NCBI RefSeq assembly: GCF_029784155.1 | Contig: NC_073693.1 | Location: 162,360,031-162,424,030, forward strand | Reading direction: 5' to 3' | DNA length: 64,000 nt | Origin: Uranotaenia lowii | Lineage: Eukaryota > Arthropoda > Insecta > Diptera > Culicidae | Part shown: positions 21,129 to 31,862 of the stretch, one piece after another | How the letters are laid out: every line of letters starts with the position of its first letter | Numbering within the stretch: position 1 is the first letter of the stretch | Program-made: the position numbers and the translations under genes | Notes under the pieces: generated by a model | What the model was told of the DNA's origin: nothing | The model's input: only the letters and a program-made list of their open reading frames with translations | Databases searched by the model: none

Positions 21129-21915
21129 CAGGGTGACAAAAAAGTCCGGTCACACAGGGAAACCACAATATCTCAAAGAATAAGAAGAAAATCTGAATCT
21201 GGCTTTCATAGCTTTATTCAGTAATTCATAAAGATACTTCACAGATGATATCTCGGAATTACACCACATTTATCTGATCGAACCAGCTTCAGACGTCTCG
21301 GAAAGTCGTCGCAAGCGGCGCGCACCTGCTCCATCGGCATCTCGTCCGAGATTTGCGTGATAACTCGCTCGAATTGCTCCAAATTTGCTATTTTATAGGG
21401 GTTTAGCTTCGACATCATGTATTCCCACACGAAACAATCCAGTGGATTCAGATCCGGAGACGACGGAGGCCATCCATTCTTAGAAATGAAATCGGTCAAG
21501 TTTTTCTCACACTACGCCTGAACAACCTTTGCGGTATGGGATGCTGCGCCATTTGTCAGGAAGCAAGACTGACGTCTTATTTGGAATCAGGAAACTTTCA
21601 GCTTGTCCGCAGGAGCTTGCTGAAGGCTCACACTCCAAACTCGATCATTTTGGCGATTGACTGTTTGCTCCAAAACGAACAGCTTCTCGTCCGAAAAAAT
21701 AAGCTCGTCATCTGCGCGCCAAACCGAGCAGCGATAACAGCTGCCCTTAACTCTGCCATGGCTCACAACTCAATGTAAACAAACTGCACAGAAACGAAAC
21801 TCTGTCACTTTGGGCAGCAAGGTTAGCCCTTTCATTTGACATATAGAAGGCACCAGAGAGATGCAGGGCTACAGGCGACCCCTAAACAGTGTGACCGGAC
21901 TTTTTTGTCACCCTG
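21129..21915 (-). mobile_element. Mariner-like (DDxD) element, internally deleted
   Basis: A perfect inverted repeat of at least 27 bp, beginning CAGGGTGACAAAAAAGTCCG, forms both ends. TA lies on each side (21127-21128 and 21916-21917). At 787 bp it is shorter than autonomous relatives. The perfect ends suggest relatively recent movement with a transposase supplied from elsewhere. It landed beside the non-LTR endonuclease scrap at 21918. Confidence 0.9.
21239..21720 (-). pseudogene. Mariner-like transposase C-terminal remnant
   Basis: On the minus strand the sequence reads LIFSDEKLFVLEQTVNRQND (first catalytic Asp). After stops and a deletion comes FLTNGAASHTAKVVQA, where family members usually have an aspartate in place of the N. 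Last is a clean 86-codon tail with GWPPSSPDLNPLDCFVWEYM. The third catalytic position is D (SPDLNPLD), as in mariner rather than Tc1. The N-terminal DNA-binding domain is absent, so this is an inactive remnant. Confidence 0.8.
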
Positions 21916-21917
21916 TA

Positions 21918-22090
21918 GAATCGGAACTTTGAATGTTTTGACCCTTGTCCAGCCAGGAATGCTGGCTCAACTTACTAGAGAAGCTAGCCGCCTCAAGCTA
22001 GAGATATTGGGACTGAGCGAAGTCCTTTTTTCTAACACTGGAGAACACAAGACACAGTCCGGGCAAGTACTGCTTTACTATGGCAGGTTG
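21918..22090 (+). pseudogene. Non-LTR endonuclease N-terminal fragment
   Basis: The sequence reads RIGTLNVLTLVQPGMLAQLT, REASRLKLEILGLSEV and GEHKTQSGQVLLY. That is the beginning of an apurinic-type endonuclease like those of RTE-like elements (IGTWNVRTL; LDILGISEV; HRTQSG). It is cut off after about 55 codons. The mariner-like element lies directly upstream, so the two insertions interrupted one another. Confidence 0.7.
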
Positions 22091-22660
22091 CCAGACTGCC
22101 TGGTTTTATTTGGGTTTGCCCGGATATTTAATTCAAAAATTGGGAAAATTCAAATTATTGAATTCAATAACTGGGTCGGGCCAGTTAGTTCACTTTATTT
22201 GGCAAACCTAACAAAAAAAAATAAATAAATAAAACAGATTGTGTTGTTAATTTTTTATTGTATTTATAACTTCAAAAAGAATTTTTTTATCTAGCTTTAT
22301 GAAAAAAAATCAAGAAAGTTTTTTTTTTCGCAAGCCTAAAATACGACTTAAAAGCAGTCGAAGAGGTTTTATGAAATTTTTTTTTATTGATTTTTGTTTA
22401 GTAATTTCTGGATTTTGACAATTTTTTCCTGGATATAAGCCAGGTTTTGGTCGTCAATTTTGAAATCAATAGCATGGATTTTGCCAGGTTTTTTTTTTGT
22501 ATATAAAATAGCTCGGATCTGTCCGGTCCGGTACGTGCTTTAAAAAACCTGACAACCTTAGTTTAGTATAATTTGGTTCAGATTTAACCGGTTTATGGTG
22601 GATTTTTAAAAAAATCAGCCAGAGTTGACCGACTGTGTGGAAACGTCAGGTAGAACAGTG
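22091..22660. other. No gene seen
   Basis: AT-rich sequence with several poly-T runs. Phrases such as GCCAGGTTTTGGTCGTCAATTTT look like degraded repeat material that I could not assign. Confidence 0.35.
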
Positions 22661-24000
22661 AAGGGCGAACACGAAATTATTGAGACACCAAAAAAGTCAT
22701 GTCACCACTAAAAATGTCAAAAATGTTTAGAATCAAAAATTTTGGGGTAGTTTTATTACATATATTTACTTCAAAAATCAAAAGCAAAGTTAATCGATGG
22801 AGCCTCGAGTACAAAATGGAACGCATTTTCGCTTGATACCTTCCATCAAAGTCTTTAAAGTGTCATCCGGTACCAGTTTTTCAGTTTTTTTTCCATTTTC
22901 TTAACATATCCTTCTCTTCTTTGACTGTCTTCTTGCTCTTCCGAAGTTTCCGCTTCATTATTACCCAGTACTGCTCCACCGGGTGCAGCACCGGACATTT
23001 TGGCGGGTTCATGCCCTCTGGAACAAAGTGGACAGAATTGGTATCATACCCCTCCAGGACACTTTAAGAATAGTAACATGATGCCAAATCTGGCCAAAAT
23101 AGCAGAGCTGCTGCAAGAACGGCAAAAAGCACTTCTCGAGGCACTCAGATTTGTAGATCTCGCCATTTACTGTGCCCTTTGTCACGGAAGGCTCACTCCT
23201 CAGTCCGCAGGATAAATGGTCTGTCAAACGAGATATTTGGAGGCGAACTCCGACATTTTCTTCTTCTTAAATTTGTCGTCCACACCCCACTTGCTCTAGC
23301 CGGGGAAAAGCTCCAACCCCGGAATTTACCTCAAATCGGCTTTTATATACGTTTCGTCGTCCATCACACAGCAGCCATATTTTGTCAGCATCTTCTCGTA
23401 GAGCTTCCGTGACCGAGTTTTAGCCGTCGAGTGTTGCCACTCATCGCGATTTGGGAAGTTCTCTACCTTGTTTGTATGTAGTCCAGCTCTCTTCTTTGAA
23501 TTCTGGACGTAGCTCTGCGACATGCCGATCTTTTTAGCCAAATCACGGCTTGAGACGTTGGGATTTGCGTTAATCATCAGCTTCACTTTTCCCTCCGTCT
23601 TTTTGCTCTCCGGTCCCGGTTTTCTTCAGGGATGAATCATCCGCACAGGATGAAAATCCCAGAAAAAGAAAAGAAGCCCGGTTTTCTTCCAGCTTCTATG
23701 CCGTGGTTCAACGTCAACTGCTCCTGGAACCGCTTCAACACTCTGGAGACGGTTGAATGGTGAATTTTCAATATTTTTCCCAACTGCCGGTGCGACAGGT
23801 CAGAAAATTCCAAGTGTTTGGAAAGAATTTGTTTTCTCAACTTGCATTGGTTCACTTCCATTTCGTTGAATCGAAAAACACGACTCAGAGTTTGACAGCA
23901 TGTAAACAATGAGAAAGTGTTCAAAATTTGATTGATTTCTACCAAATGGTAAAAAATTGAGCCCTATTAAATGTGTCGCAATAATTTCGTGTTCGCCCTT
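22661..24000 (-). mobile_element. Tc1/mariner DD37E-type element, defective (minus strand)
   Basis: Ends: left AAGGGCGAACACGAAATTAT, and right, in reverse complement, the same sequence, with one mismatch appearing only further in (ATTGaGACAC against ATTGcGACAC). TA follows the right end (24001-24002); the left flank is TG, probably a decayed TA. At 1,340 bp it has the normal length for a DD37E element. The transposase on the minus strand is broken. Confidence 0.88.
22880..23861 (-). pseudogene. DD37E transposase pseudogene
   Basis: The ATG at 23861 opens MEVNQCKLRKQIL, then a helix-turn-helix (LSHRQLGKILKIHHSTVSRV). After a break come SSRDLAKKIGMSQSYVQNSK and the first catalytic block CCVMDDETYIKAD (about 23335-23375). 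The second block is decayed (FGQIWHHVT in place of the usual FWPDLASCH). The glutamate block reads PVLHPVEQYWVIMKRKLRKS (about 22935-22992). Several frameshifts and stops separate these pieces. It is more diverged from the copies at 2570 and 12662 than they are from each other. Confidence 0.82.
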
Positions 24001-24156
24001 TATAGCTCAATTTATGGTACAACTTTCATTTGAAGACACTAATGTGGGCCAACAACTCCTTCAAGAGTTATGAAAGAAATAATGACGATAAATCTCGTTT
24101 TTTGCACTCGAAAACAAATAATGGTCGAACAACTGCACTCACGTATGCAGGTAGCG

Positions 24157-24899
24157 CGTCCTTTGAACAACATGAAAACAAAAGTGTTTATCAAAGCAAG
24201 TAAAAAACACTATTTTTTCGTGCTTTGCAGAGTGTATACTGACTTCTACCAGTTTTGCCCTTTTTGCAGTCATTTTTTTCATTACAGCGCTCATTAATCG
24301 CTAATTTGATATGATAATGGACAGTTTGACACTGAACATTCTGTCAGTGTTGTGGATGAGAATGTGAACGATATATGTATGTTCGTTTTTGTATGGTAGA
24401 GTTCCAAACTGAGCGAATGGAGAAAACGAATACGATATAAGGATGTAACATTACCTATAATGGGAATGCTTTTTACAGCCTGGTCATTTACTGAGCTCTA
24501 CGATTATTTTTAAAACATCACTGCCACTTTCTCATACCTTTTTGATTAATATGTGAGGATGTTGGTGACCTTGCTTAACTCCCAAAACAAAAATTATTGG
24601 GAACATGTTTATATTTGATTTTATAACCTCTTTTTGTGTTCCCAAACACAGAAACTGAAAATTTCTATTATTGGCAATGAGTATGCTGTACAATGATCTT
24701 TGATCGAAAAGTTGATGTGCTCAGTGTCTGATAAGGCAATAAAAGCAACATTCTTATTATATTAACAATATGATATTTAGATTATTGGTTGTAACTTGAA
24801 GTCAGTTTTGGTGCAAACACTCTTCAAAGCACGAAAAAATAGAGGTTTTCACCTGCTTTGATAAGCACTTTTGTTCCCATGTTGTTCGAAGGTCATTAC
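24157..24899. repeat. Inverted-repeat element (MITE-like)
   Basis: The left arm (about 24157-24242: TTGAACAACATG, AAAGTG, TATCAAAGCA, CTATTTTTTCGTGCTTTG) is matched in reverse complement by the right arm (about 24810-24899). The identity is high over about 80 bp, with a few substitutions. About 570 bp of AT-rich sequence lies between. No coding motif and no clear TSD. Confidence 0.6.
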
Positions 24900-27395
24900 T
24901 TAATTTTTTTTAAATATTTGAAAAGCTAATACCGTTGAAAAATAACAGAGTTATGTAGCTTTGAAATATGGTTTAATTTATTTAACAAAAATCTAACGGA
25001 ATCTAACTAAAAAATTAAAATGTTAGAAATCTGGAAAAATACATGCGTTTTTAAGTCGAAAAAATGAACTCAATTTTCAATTTTGGGGAAGATCTGAAGA
25101 CCCTCGGCGCAAATTGTCAGATAATAAAAAAAATCCCCATAAGTTTGAGTCCAAGAGTGAACATCGACAAAATAAAACTGACCGGACAGGTTTTTCGTTG
25201 ATTCTATTGAAATCGGTCGCGAAACTAGTTAAGCTATGGCAAAAAACGGATCAACTACGTCACGGTTGCCGGCGTGATTCAAGTTCTCTTGAGAACCACG
25301 GATGATAAGAAGTTCACATCCGACATTGATTGTTCCGTTTTAGTAGAAGTTGTCGCAACTCGCATATGACCAACCAATCGCATTGTATGGAAGCGGAAGT
25401 TTTTCTTCCACTTGCTGCATCTAGTTTTATGGCCAGCACTCCGATACCAACTGCTTATGGTGGTGCGATCCATGGTATCGGTATGACATAATTGGCGGCA
25501 ATAAGAAAAGTTTCAGTTTTCCACTCGGCAAACTGCACCTTGGGGTGATGAAAATTGATTTTCCCTGTTGTTAAATCGGGCCTGGAGGGAGGTGAGAAAG
25601 ATCTCTCGTTGTACTGCAAGACCGTACTTAGAGAATCCGCAGGCGGGCGTTTTGTTTTCCGAGGATGGATGTGGGACATTGTTTTTCAACTGGTTACAAC
25701 ATTTCGAAATTTGTTACAGTTTAAGAGGACGGGAAAAGGACATCTTCGAAAATACTGTTCGACTCGAAGAAAGGTATGCAGGCGCTGTGAGGGGAGAGTG
25801 ATTGGTGGGGAAACCTATTTTCTCAAAGGGTTGAATTACGGAAGGCCACTCACTTGTTGCGAAAGTCGTTTAAGAGAAGAGCATCCTCTGTGTCAGGAGG
25901 GTGTTTATTTGCCATGCAATTTTATTCCATTTGAAAGTGACACTTTGTTTTGATTTTCGGTCGTTCGTTCGTTGTTTCTTCTCACTGGGCCGTTCGTTCG
26001 TACGCAAATTGGTAAGTGAATTGAGAAGCAGTGGAAGCGCTGCAGTTCAAGACACGATGCAGACATTTATAGGGGTGTTGTCATAAGGCCTGTCCTACAA
26101 GTCAGCGATGTTTACGAGCACGAATTTTGCGATCTCGTTTAATTTCGTAACACATGTTGGGAAAGCTGTGATTAGGGTGAGATTTCACATGATCAATGAT
26201 TTTTTCCCACTTACAAAGTGGGCAGTTAATGAAAAATAAATCTATTAGTGCAAGGCTAGGTCAGGCAAATAGAAATTTTGCTGCAGCATTTTTTGCTTTT
26301 CGATAAAAAATGACCAATTTTTGAAAAGATTTGTAATCGTTTATGATAAAAATTTGTGCCGGTACCAAACAAAATCAATAAAGCTGTTGTTTTATAGATG
26401 AGGCATGCTCAGTTTGGTGAAACTTGTAAACTTATGCAATGCAAAACTCTCTCAACGACTTAAAAAAAGTTATTAGAATGGTCATTCTAATGAAACAAAA
26501 TTGGATGCCTGCTCACTGGTCGGTGATTTAATCAGATCAATTTAACATTCGAGCGCCTTTTTTGTTTTTTCCTTCTGTTTTTAACCTCTGGGTGCAAGGG
26601 ATTTTCATGTCGTTCGCTTTCTAGCGATACAAGACAAAGAGAGAAGTGCTTTAAGCGCCCCATAGTGCTGAATCGCACAAGTCAATTTTTGCAGTGGATA
26701 GACCGTTCATTATCCAATGGCCATTAGATCAGATGGTTATAGAATAGTTAATAGAACATTTTTTTTTAAATTGACGTTTTTAAGATTTGTAGCATTTTGG
26801 CCTAGGCTTCCCAGACACTTTCACGAAAAAATGCTGGACACAGCCGAAAAAGGCGGGACATTTGAGAAACTCTTTAAAAAGCTTGAAAAAATTGTGTAGC
26901 CAAACATATATGTACACCATTTTCTTAAATGTTTTCTATCTACACGTTTTTTTTTTGCAATAACATTACATTATTTTACACGGCTCTTGTAAATTTTAAA
27001 GAGAAAATATATCAAGTTCTACATGTTAACGGTGGTTTTGATACCACGTATATAACCTTTGTGTAGTAACAAATATATCTCAAATTTGTTTAAAAAATTT
27101 AAAACTCAAGAAAATTTCCATTATTGTATACTGCGGACAATTGAGTCAAAAAAGATAATTGAAATAAGGCAGTTGGTGTAAGGCAATTTAATTTAGGTTC
27201 CAGCAAAAAATAAAATCTACAATCACAGATTTACAATAATCATTTGGAAGGAACCTAAACAATATTTTCTTCATACATAAGTTATTTATACTGCATTTGT
27301 TAAAAGTGCTCCAAGAACGCTTAACTGAATCAGAATATAACTGTAATGCTAAAAAAGTTAGAGTTATAAAGTATTATCTCAATTGAACTATGAAA
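24900..27395. other. No recognised gene; short unassigned open frames
   Basis: AT-rich, except 25280-26090, which is more balanced in composition. A 132-codon open frame at 25555-25953 has no motif I recognise. A SINE-like phrase (GAGTCCAAGAGTGAACATCG, 25147-25166) resembles the insert at 11049. A CGTTCGTTCGTT run lies near 25969. From 26200 to 27380 I see only AT-rich sequence. Confidence 0.35.
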
Positions 27396-28945
27396 TCTAA
27401 TCTATCTAAGGGTCCAGCGCCGATTGACCGGCGCATAGGGCTGAGATAAAAGATCTCCACTGCTGGCGATCCGGAGCCAGCGTCTTCACCTGCTGCCAGC
27501 CAAGGTTCTCGTCAACTGTGTGGATTTCAGCGGCTAGACTTCGCCGCCACGAGCTTTTGGGCCTGCCTCTTCTGCGATGCCCATCTGGATTCCAGTCAAG
27601 CGCCTCTCTTCAAATCTCGTTTTCATCTCTTCGCAGCGTGTGCCCAATCCATCTCCACTTACGTTCCCGAATCTCGATTTCTAGCGCCTTTTGATGACAC
27701 CGGCGATGAAAATCAACGTTTGAGATCCAGTTGCCAGGCCACCAAGCGCGGATGATGTTCCGCAGGCAGCGATTCACAAAAACTTGCAGTTTTCGCGTCG
27801 TCACCGCATATGTGCACCAAGTTTCACACCCGTACAGCAATACGGATTTGACGTTTGAGTTGAAGATTCGGATCTTAGTTCGTAGAGAGATCTGGCGTGA
27901 CCGCCAGATGTTTCGGAGACTCGCAAACGCAAATCGGGCTTTTCTGATCCGGGTTTCGATGTCCTTCTTGGTACCACCATCAGGCGTAATCTGGCTACCA
28001 AGATACTGGAAGCACTCCACTGTCTCAACCTGTTTTCCAGCTACCACGAAATTGGAACGATTTTCTGTATTGATTTCCATCGACTTGGTCTTTCCGACAT
28101 TGATTTTGAGACCTGCTGCCTTGGAGCTTTCGGTGAGGTCGTCGAGTTTGCTCTGCATGTCTTGTTGTGTTTGGGCGAGCAAAACAATATCGTCTGCCAG
28201 GTCAAGGTCGTTCAGTTGCTCCATGGTTGAAGGATTCCACGGCAATCCTCGGTTTGGTCTACAGTCAATCGATCCAGTCAAGATCTCATCCATTACGATG
28301 AGAAAAAGCAGCGGTGACAAAATACATCCTTGTCTCACTCCAGCAGTTACCGGGATTGGTTCGGACAAGACACCGTCGTGCAAGACCTTGCACGAAAATG
28401 CCTCGTACTGTGCTTCGATGAGATGGACTAGTTTCTCTGGGACCCCTCGTCGTCTAAGAGCAGCCCAGATGTTTTCGTGGTTCAGTCGGTCAAATGCTTT
28501 TTCGAAATCAACAAACACCAGCAGAAGAGAGTCCTGGAATTCGTTAATTTGTTCCAGTATTATTCGTAGCGTTGTGATGTGGTCCACACATGATCGTCCG
28601 GATCGGAATCCAGCTTGTTGCCGTCGGAGTGTAGCGTCGATTTTCTCCTGGATCCTGTTCAGGATCACTTTGCAGAGTACTTTGAGGGTTGTACAGATCA
28701 AAGTTATGCCACGCCAGTTACCGCACTCTGTTAGGTCTCCTTTCTTTGGGACCTTTACGAGGATACCCTGCATCCAGTCGGCCGGGAATGTTGCAGTATC
28801 CCAAATGTCAGCAAAAAGACGGTGCAACATTTGTGCTGACAAGGCAGGGTCGGCTTTGAGCATTTCAGCAGGAATGCAAGCGATTCCAGGCGCTTTGTTG
28901 GATTTCATGTTTTTGATTGCCGCTTCTATTTCAGCCAGCGAGGGC
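27396..28945 (-). mobile_element. RTE-like non-LTR retrotransposon, copy 2, 5'-truncated
   Basis: Same family as 4244-6941, nearly identical over the shared segment. It is truncated inside the region upstream of the reverse transcriptase (at the KDMKSNKAPGI block). The TSD is GAACTATGAAA at 27385-27395 and 28968-28978. Between the 5' junction and the right TSD copy lie extra GAACTAT units (28946-28967). The 3' tail is AT-rich (TTAGATAGATTAGAT on the minus strand). Confidence 0.9.
27411..28908 (-). pseudogene. RTE-like reverse transcriptase fragment
   Basis: A long frame of 432 codons (27610-28908) covers SNKAPGI, the fingers (GNWRGITLICTT), the palm (FVDFEKAFDRLNHENIW; GVRQGCILSPLLF; LADDIVLLAQ) and the thumb (FQYLGSQITPDGG; YGCETWCTYAV). 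A stop at 27610, in place of a Cys codon in the NEICREAL context, separates it from the C-terminal tail still readable to 27411. The endonuclease is missing through 5' truncation. It keeps the 32 bp and the tryptophan codon that copy 1 has lost, so it better represents the family's reverse transcriptase. Confidence 0.87.
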
Positions 28946-28978
28946 GAAACTATGAACTATGAACTATGAACTATGAAA
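28946..28978. repeat. Tandem GAACTAT repeats at the retrotransposon 5' junction
   Basis: About four 7-bp GAACTAT units (the first as GAAACTAT) lie between the truncated 5' end and the downstream flank. The last unit plus GAAA is the TSD copy. The same unit occurs once at the other flank (27385). Confidence 0.85.
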
Positions 28979-29429
28979 GATGCTGTTTATTTTGAGAAAA
29001 AGACGAATTGGATAGATTTTCTGAGTTGAACCAATGAATGAGTCAGTCAGTAAATTTTGTTTAAGTTTTCCAAGAAAAAAAGTAAAACAGTTCGAAAAAA
29101 AAATCATGGGACATGTAATTATCCGTCACTTTTCGAAGTTTATCTTTTGGGTTCACAGATGTCAAGGGCTTTCAAATTTGATTTTTTTTGTGAATTTTAA
29201 ATGGCCTTGTGTCAACAAAGTGTCTTCTATGGTAGAATCTAATATGTCAATATTTTAGGATTTTCTAATTTATAAGGAACGTGGGTGTTGATTTGATGTT
29301 TTTATGGCAGAATGTTAAATGTCTTTTAAGAAATTTTCTTTTTTGATGTTTATAGAATATTTTAATAAAAAATTTTTGTATACCTAATATTTTTAAACGT
29401 TCTTCAAAATACAGATCGCTACTCAGTAA
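28979..29429. other. AT-rich spacer, nothing seen
   Basis: No gene or element ends. It is rich in A and T runs. Confidence 0.4.
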
Positions 29430-29860
29430 AGCTTGCTTCAGATAGAATTGGAACAAAAACTATTTCCTGTATTTCAGTTATTCAATTTCGGTTATTGAAT
29501 TCAAGGACTATTTCTATACAAATGTGGTTTCATCTTTATATTTTAAAGAAAAACTGCAGATAAAATTATTCGTCACGGTTTTAAAAGGATTATTGATTTT
29601 TCCTGTAACACGGCTCATAAGGCGGCGCATATCTTATTCAGGTCTTCATATGATCTCTGACAACCTTTCCCTTTGTTTTGAGTCTCCTCTTCATGATTGC
29701 CCAATATTTCTCAATAGGGTGGAACTGGGAGCAGTTGTGGGGGTTAAGGTTTTGTTCCCGAACAAACTGGATCCCTTGCTCTGCATACCATTCTTGAAGG
29801 ACTTTGCTGTAATGACAGCTTTCCAAATCTGGCCAAAACATTACGGGATGGTCGCGGGAT
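29430..29860 (-). pseudogene. DD37E transposase 3' half, left arm
   Basis: The minus-strand reading gives HPVMFWPDLESCHYSKVLQE (second catalytic Asp), then FHPIEKYWAIMKRRLKTKGK with the catalytic Glu. A stop follows soon after. D-to-E spacing here counts 38 residues, one more than usual, because of an inserted residue in the NLNPHN region. The arm ends at the terminal inverted repeat at 29430. The N-terminal half is absent. Confidence 0.82.
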
Positions 29861-29887
29861 GGAATGAACCTGTATAGTTGCGGGTAC

Positions 29888-30366
29888 CATGCCCATCTCG
29901 GTTTTGCTAGAGGAGGATGTCTACTGCTATGACAACAAAGACACGCCCAAAGTACGAGATCTCTCCAATGAGGACTCGATGTCCAACTGGCAGCAGCTGT
30001 GGGACAGCTCAACGAGAGGAAGGTGGACCCATCGTCTGATCCCGCACATCGGGAGCTGGATCGAAAGAAGGCACGGTGAAGAGTGCTTCTATATGACGCA
30101 ATTCCTGACTGGTCATTGATGCTTCATGAAGTACCACTACCGGTTTGGACATGTGGCTTCGCCATATTGCCCCGCCGTATTGGGAACGTAGAGGAAACAC
30201 CCGAACAAATGGTGTTTGTCTGTCCGAGGTTTGCGGCGGTACGTTCTTCCATATTCTCGACACGACAGCAGACAACGTGGTTCAGAGGATGTGTGCGGAT
30301 TCCAACACTTGGCGTGCGGTCAGCGATGGGTTAACCCGGATCATGACTGCCCTGCAGAGGAGCTGA
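29888..30366 (+). pseudogene. R1-clade non-LTR ORF2 C-terminus
   Basis: The reading SNWQQLWDSSTRGRWTHRLI, RRHGEECFYMTQFLTGH, stop, CFMKYHYRFGHVASPYCPA and, after a frameshift, EETPEQMVFVCPRFAAVR matches the conserved C-terminal zinc-finger tail of R1-clade retrotransposons (RWTHRLIP; FYLTQFLSGHGCF; RFGH-CP; E-H/Q-VFxCPRF). The Gly codon of GHGCF has become TGA, and a small indel follows CPA. The reverse transcriptase and endonuclease are not present. Some R1 elements are specific for rDNA; nothing here shows rDNA flanks. Confidence 0.75.
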
Positions 30367-30386
30367 AACCATCGGCAGTCCGCGAA

Positions 30387-31275
30387 CGGTGTAGGATGAC
30401 TCCATCGACGGGGAGCATCTGAATAGTGTGCGTCCGATCTCTTGATCGAAGTGCCAAAGATAAGGCATCATCTTCCGCGTAGCGGAGGTCAGGGGTGTGC
30501 TGCGAACGTGTATAGATACCTCAATATCGGGGGGTATCCGAGTAGTGCCGCTTCCTAAGGGGGAAACTACGGGGATAAGACTATACCTTCCTCGAAGGAA
30601 GTGGGTTAACCACTGTCGGGGGATACCCACGGGTAGAGAGGCTCTCAATGCCGGACGAGCCTCTCGAGTCGGTGTAGGATGTCGTCACCATCGGGAAATA
30701 TCCGAGTCGTAGCGTTCAAAGTCCCAAACGCGTGCCGTGACAGACGCGAGTCTAGGACAAGTTGCTCTCGGTCTGGCACATGACGGGCAGAAAAATCAGA
30801 GGGCCGAAAATCCTAGGGTTGCCAGCCAAAGGGGATAAAGAAGATCGGACAACGGTCGGTGTAGACTGACCCCATCGACGGGGGGCTGTCGAGTAGAGTG
30901 CGTCTGACCCCACGAGTTGAAGCTACTAAGATAAGGCAACACTTTCTGCGTAGCGGATGCCGTGGGTGCGCCGCGTTCGTGCGTAGGATGCTCCACCTTC
31001 GGGGAGTATCCGAGTAGGCCGGTTCTTAACGACAGAAGCTGCGGGGATAAGCCTATACCTTCTTCGCAGTGGAAATTGTTGGAAAAGGATTATTCCACGT
31101 TCGGGGAATACCCACGGGTGGAGTGGCTTTCGCTGCCGGGTGAGCCATTCGAGTCGGAGTAGGATGATATTTTCGTCGGGAATCATCCGAGTCGTTGCGT
31201 AAAGTCCCGCGCGTATGCTGTGACAGGCGCGAGTCTGGGATAAGCTGCTCTCGATCTGGCACATGACGGGCAAGG
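30387..31275 (+). repeat. R1-like 3' region: 470-bp tandem duplication of hairpins
   Basis: Two diverged units begin at about 30387 (GTGTAGGATGACTCCATCGA) and 30858 (GTGTAGACTGACCCCATCGA) and end with TCTGGCACATGACGGGCA (about 30772 and 31255). Inside each unit, GGAT...CC-loop-TCGGG...ATCC stem-loops recur. Examples: GGATGCTCC/GGGAGTATCC at 30987-31012, GGATGAT/ATCATCC at 31162-31188, and GGATTATTCC/GGGGAATACC at 31087-31113. Several are followed by GAGTCG or GAGTAG. It is GC-rich compared with its surroundings and probably represents the structured 3' untranslated region of the retrotransposon. Confidence 0.7.
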
Positions 31276-31299
31276 TCGTGTGCCAGATCAAGGGCAAGG

Positions 31300-31480
31300 G
31301 CAAACCTCGAATCCTGGAGATAAGAGGTAGGACTTCGAGTCGTTAGAGGAGAGATCAGGCCTCAAGTCGTGAAGAGGAGAGGTTTGTGTGGGAATCTCGA
31401 GTCATTGCGAGAAGATGTTGGTTCTCCAGTCGTTAAAGGAGAGTTCAGGCGTCGAGTCGTAAGGATGAGAGGTTTTGCTG
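31300..31480 (+). repeat. Short CGAGTCGT...GGAGAG repeats
   Basis: Five degenerate units of about 30-40 bp: CGAGTCGTTAGAGGAGAG (31338), CAAGTCGTGAAGAGGAGAG (31363), CGAGTCATTGCGAGAAG (31398), CCAGTCGTTAAAGGAGAG (31426) and CGAGTCGTAAGGATGAGAG (31454). They continue the GAGTCG phrase that ends the upstream hairpins, so they likely belong to the same 3' region. Confidence 0.6.
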
Positions 31481-31862
31481 AAAGTGGTCTCGTTAATGAG
31501 TATTGCCTTGGTCAGCGTACTAGCGCGGATAGATCTCCCACTAATGAAGTATAGTGTGCTAAACAGTTCGAGGTGGGAACTAGGTCTGCGGCCCCAGGTG
31601 GAGTTTAGGGAGTAGGGGGTATACACGAAGTATACCATGAGTCTTCCCATTGTACCCATGGGCTCAGAGTAGCAAACTGGGGAGACGCGGTGGCTCGCCG
31701 TGCCTTGGAATACAATCCGTAAACCGGGATTTACAACCTGTGGTTACCAACTTAAAAAAATCGACAGGTATTAAACTAAAAAAAATTTATGATTTAGTAG
31801 GGCTGCAGCTGTGTAAAAAAAACCAAAGTTTTCGTTACAAAAACGAATTTTGCCGTTTATTC

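Noticed and set aside
25555..25953. 132-codon open frame in a balanced-composition stretch
   Set aside because: No family recognised and no flanking splice sites I could trust; kept only as an unassigned frame.
27731..28969. Plus-strand open frame of about 410 codons opposite the RTE-like gene
   Set aside because: It is the antisense of the reverse transcriptase and has no motif of its own; the same shadow occurs opposite copy 1.
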